Shown piece after piece: positions 5,509 through 6,373 of a stretch of 6,373 bases of DNA; position 1 is the stretch's first letter, and every line of letters starts with the position of its first letter. The stretch is from assembly GCA_001564255.1 (NCBI GenBank), contig LKNC01000165.1:1-6373 (forward strand). Direction: 5' to 3'. The notes beneath the pieces are model-generated. The model was given only the letters and a program-made list of their open reading frames with translations. It ran no database searches and was not told the DNA's origin. This stretch comes from Natrialbaceae archaeon Tc-Br11_E2g1 (GTDB lineage: Archaea > Halobacteriota > Halobacteria > Halobacteriales > Natrialbaceae). The position numbers and the translations under genes were made by a program.

Positions 5509-6373
5509 TCATGCGTTGGTATGCGTCGTGATAACATCAAATCGGGCACCGCCAGTTTCGCTCTCGGCCACCGCAATGGTCCAGCCGTGAGCTTCGATAA
5601 TCGTTCGAACAATCGCCAACCCAAAACCCGACCCATCGCCCGTTCCCATCCCGTAATCGAACATTTCATCGACTGCAGAAGTCTGTATTCCGGGGCCGTC
5701 ATCAGCGACGAAGAATCCATCAGCAGTGGACCCGACGTGGACTGTCGTTGCAGTTGAACTGTGTACTCCGCCGAGGTCGCTCTCAAGGACAGCTTCGACA
5801 CCGTGGTCAACGACGTTCTGAAACAGGTTTTCGAACACCTGCTGGAGCCGACTCGGATCAGCGTCGACAGGTACCGTACTCTCGACGACGAGTTCGAGTG
5901 AGTGCGTGTCGACGACGTTCCAGGCTTCCTCGGCGACGGTCGCAAGATCACACTCGGTCGTCTGTTCGACGTTCGTACTCTCGCGGGCAAACCGGGGCAG
6001 ATACTCGGTGAACTCCCGCAGCCGATGATGGATCTGTTCTAGATCGTCGACCGTCTGTAACACGTCCGAGTCGGCCTCACCTAGCTCCATGCGTAGCAGT
6101 GTCGTCGTCTTTTCGGCAGTCGACAGCGGCGTCTTGAGGTCGTGGGAGATGATGCCGGCCAGGCGCTCGAGGGTGCGGTTGTGTGCCTCGAGTCGACGTT
6201 CGTAGGTTTTCGAGTCCGTCACGTCGATGCTTGCGACCAGCACTCGCGAGAAATCATCGCTCGCAGTCTGTGGAACGGTAACTTCGATTCGTTCGTGACG
6301 AAGTTCGTTATCCAGCGTTCGGTACGTCGTCTCGGCACGAAAGTGGTGATTGCCCTCCAATAGCTGCTGGACA
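5509..6373 (-). CDS. Sensor histidine kinase, PAS-HisKA-HATPase_c (5' truncated by window edge)
   Basis: The frame is open to the window edge and ends in a TGA at 5509-5511, giving 287 visible residues. The TTG at 6360 is not the real start, because in-frame codons (VQQL) precede it and a PAS domain is already under way. Visible residues 1-55 are the end of a PAS/PAC domain, closing in SIDVTDSKTYERRL. A HisKA domain follows with the phospho-acceptor His77 (IISHDLKTPL), then an ATPase domain (about 165-283): N box ENLFQN (Asn182/Asn186), G1 box ADDGPGI (Asp224, Gly226, Gly228) and G2 box GSGFGLAIV (about 247-255). All residues needed for autophosphorylation are present. No membrane segment is seen in this part; the missing N-terminus decides location and signal. 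The response regulator downstream on the same strand is its likely partner. Confidence 0.93.
   Translation of the reverse strand, partial: VQQLLEGNHHFRAETTYRTLDNELRHERIEVTVPQTASDDFSRVLVASIDVTDSKTYERRLEAHNRTLERLAGIISHDLKTPLSTAEKTTTLLRMELGEADSDVLQTVDDLEQIHHRLREFTEYLPRFARESTNVEQTTECDLATVAEEAWNVVDTHSLELVVESTVPVDADPSRLQQVFENLFQNVVDHGVEAVLESDLGGVHSSTATTVHVGSTADGFFVADDGPGIQTSAVDEMFDYGMGTGDGSGFGLAIVRTIIEAHGWTIAVAESETGGARFDVITTHTNA

Overview
The window looks like chromosomal DNA of a haloarchaeon, and the frequent CTCGAG hexamer hints at the Natrialbales/Haloterrigena-type group. This rests on the high GC of the first half (about 72% in a hand-counted 60-base sample of uvrC), the acidic proteins, short leaders with weak TATA-like boxes, and two haloarchaeal signature families: a bacterio-opsin-activator-type regulator and a tiny CPxC zinc-ribbon protein.

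Layout. Bases 1-111 hold the acidic C-terminal end of an unidentified plus-strand gene. Next, on the plus strand, is a complete uvrC (191-1948), the nucleotide-excision-repair nuclease. It is followed by a two-domain VOC/glyoxalase-I-like gene (2018-2809). A 403-base gap (2810-3212) separates this gene from a convergent minus-strand gene for a 56-residue zinc-ribbon protein (3213-3383). A second gap (3384-3781) is AT-richer and holds nested inverted repeats but no convincing gene. The rest is on the minus strand: a response regulator with REC, GAF and Bat-type HTH domains (3782-5395) and, upstream of it in transcription order, a histidine kinase (5509 to the window edge) whose N-terminus is cut off.

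How the genes work together. uvrC and the VOC gene are probably independent housekeeping or stress functions (DNA repair, and perhaps methylglyoxal detoxification). The kinase and regulator, same strand and 113 bases apart, are a likely cognate two-component pair. The kinase would phosphorylate Asp70 of the regulator, whose C-terminal HTH would act on transcription. The regulator appears to have its own promoter and an unusually clear Shine-Dalgarno leader. Its base composition (about 47-52% GC in two samples) and that of its flanks (37-38% in two samples) is well below that of uvrC, so this part may be an accessory or transferred segment. I found no CRISPR array, rRNA, tRNA or intact mobile element. 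Nothing here clearly amounts to an undescribed system; the points most worth a second look are the REC-GAF-HTH regulator pair, the structured AT-rich gap and the tandem glyoxalase.
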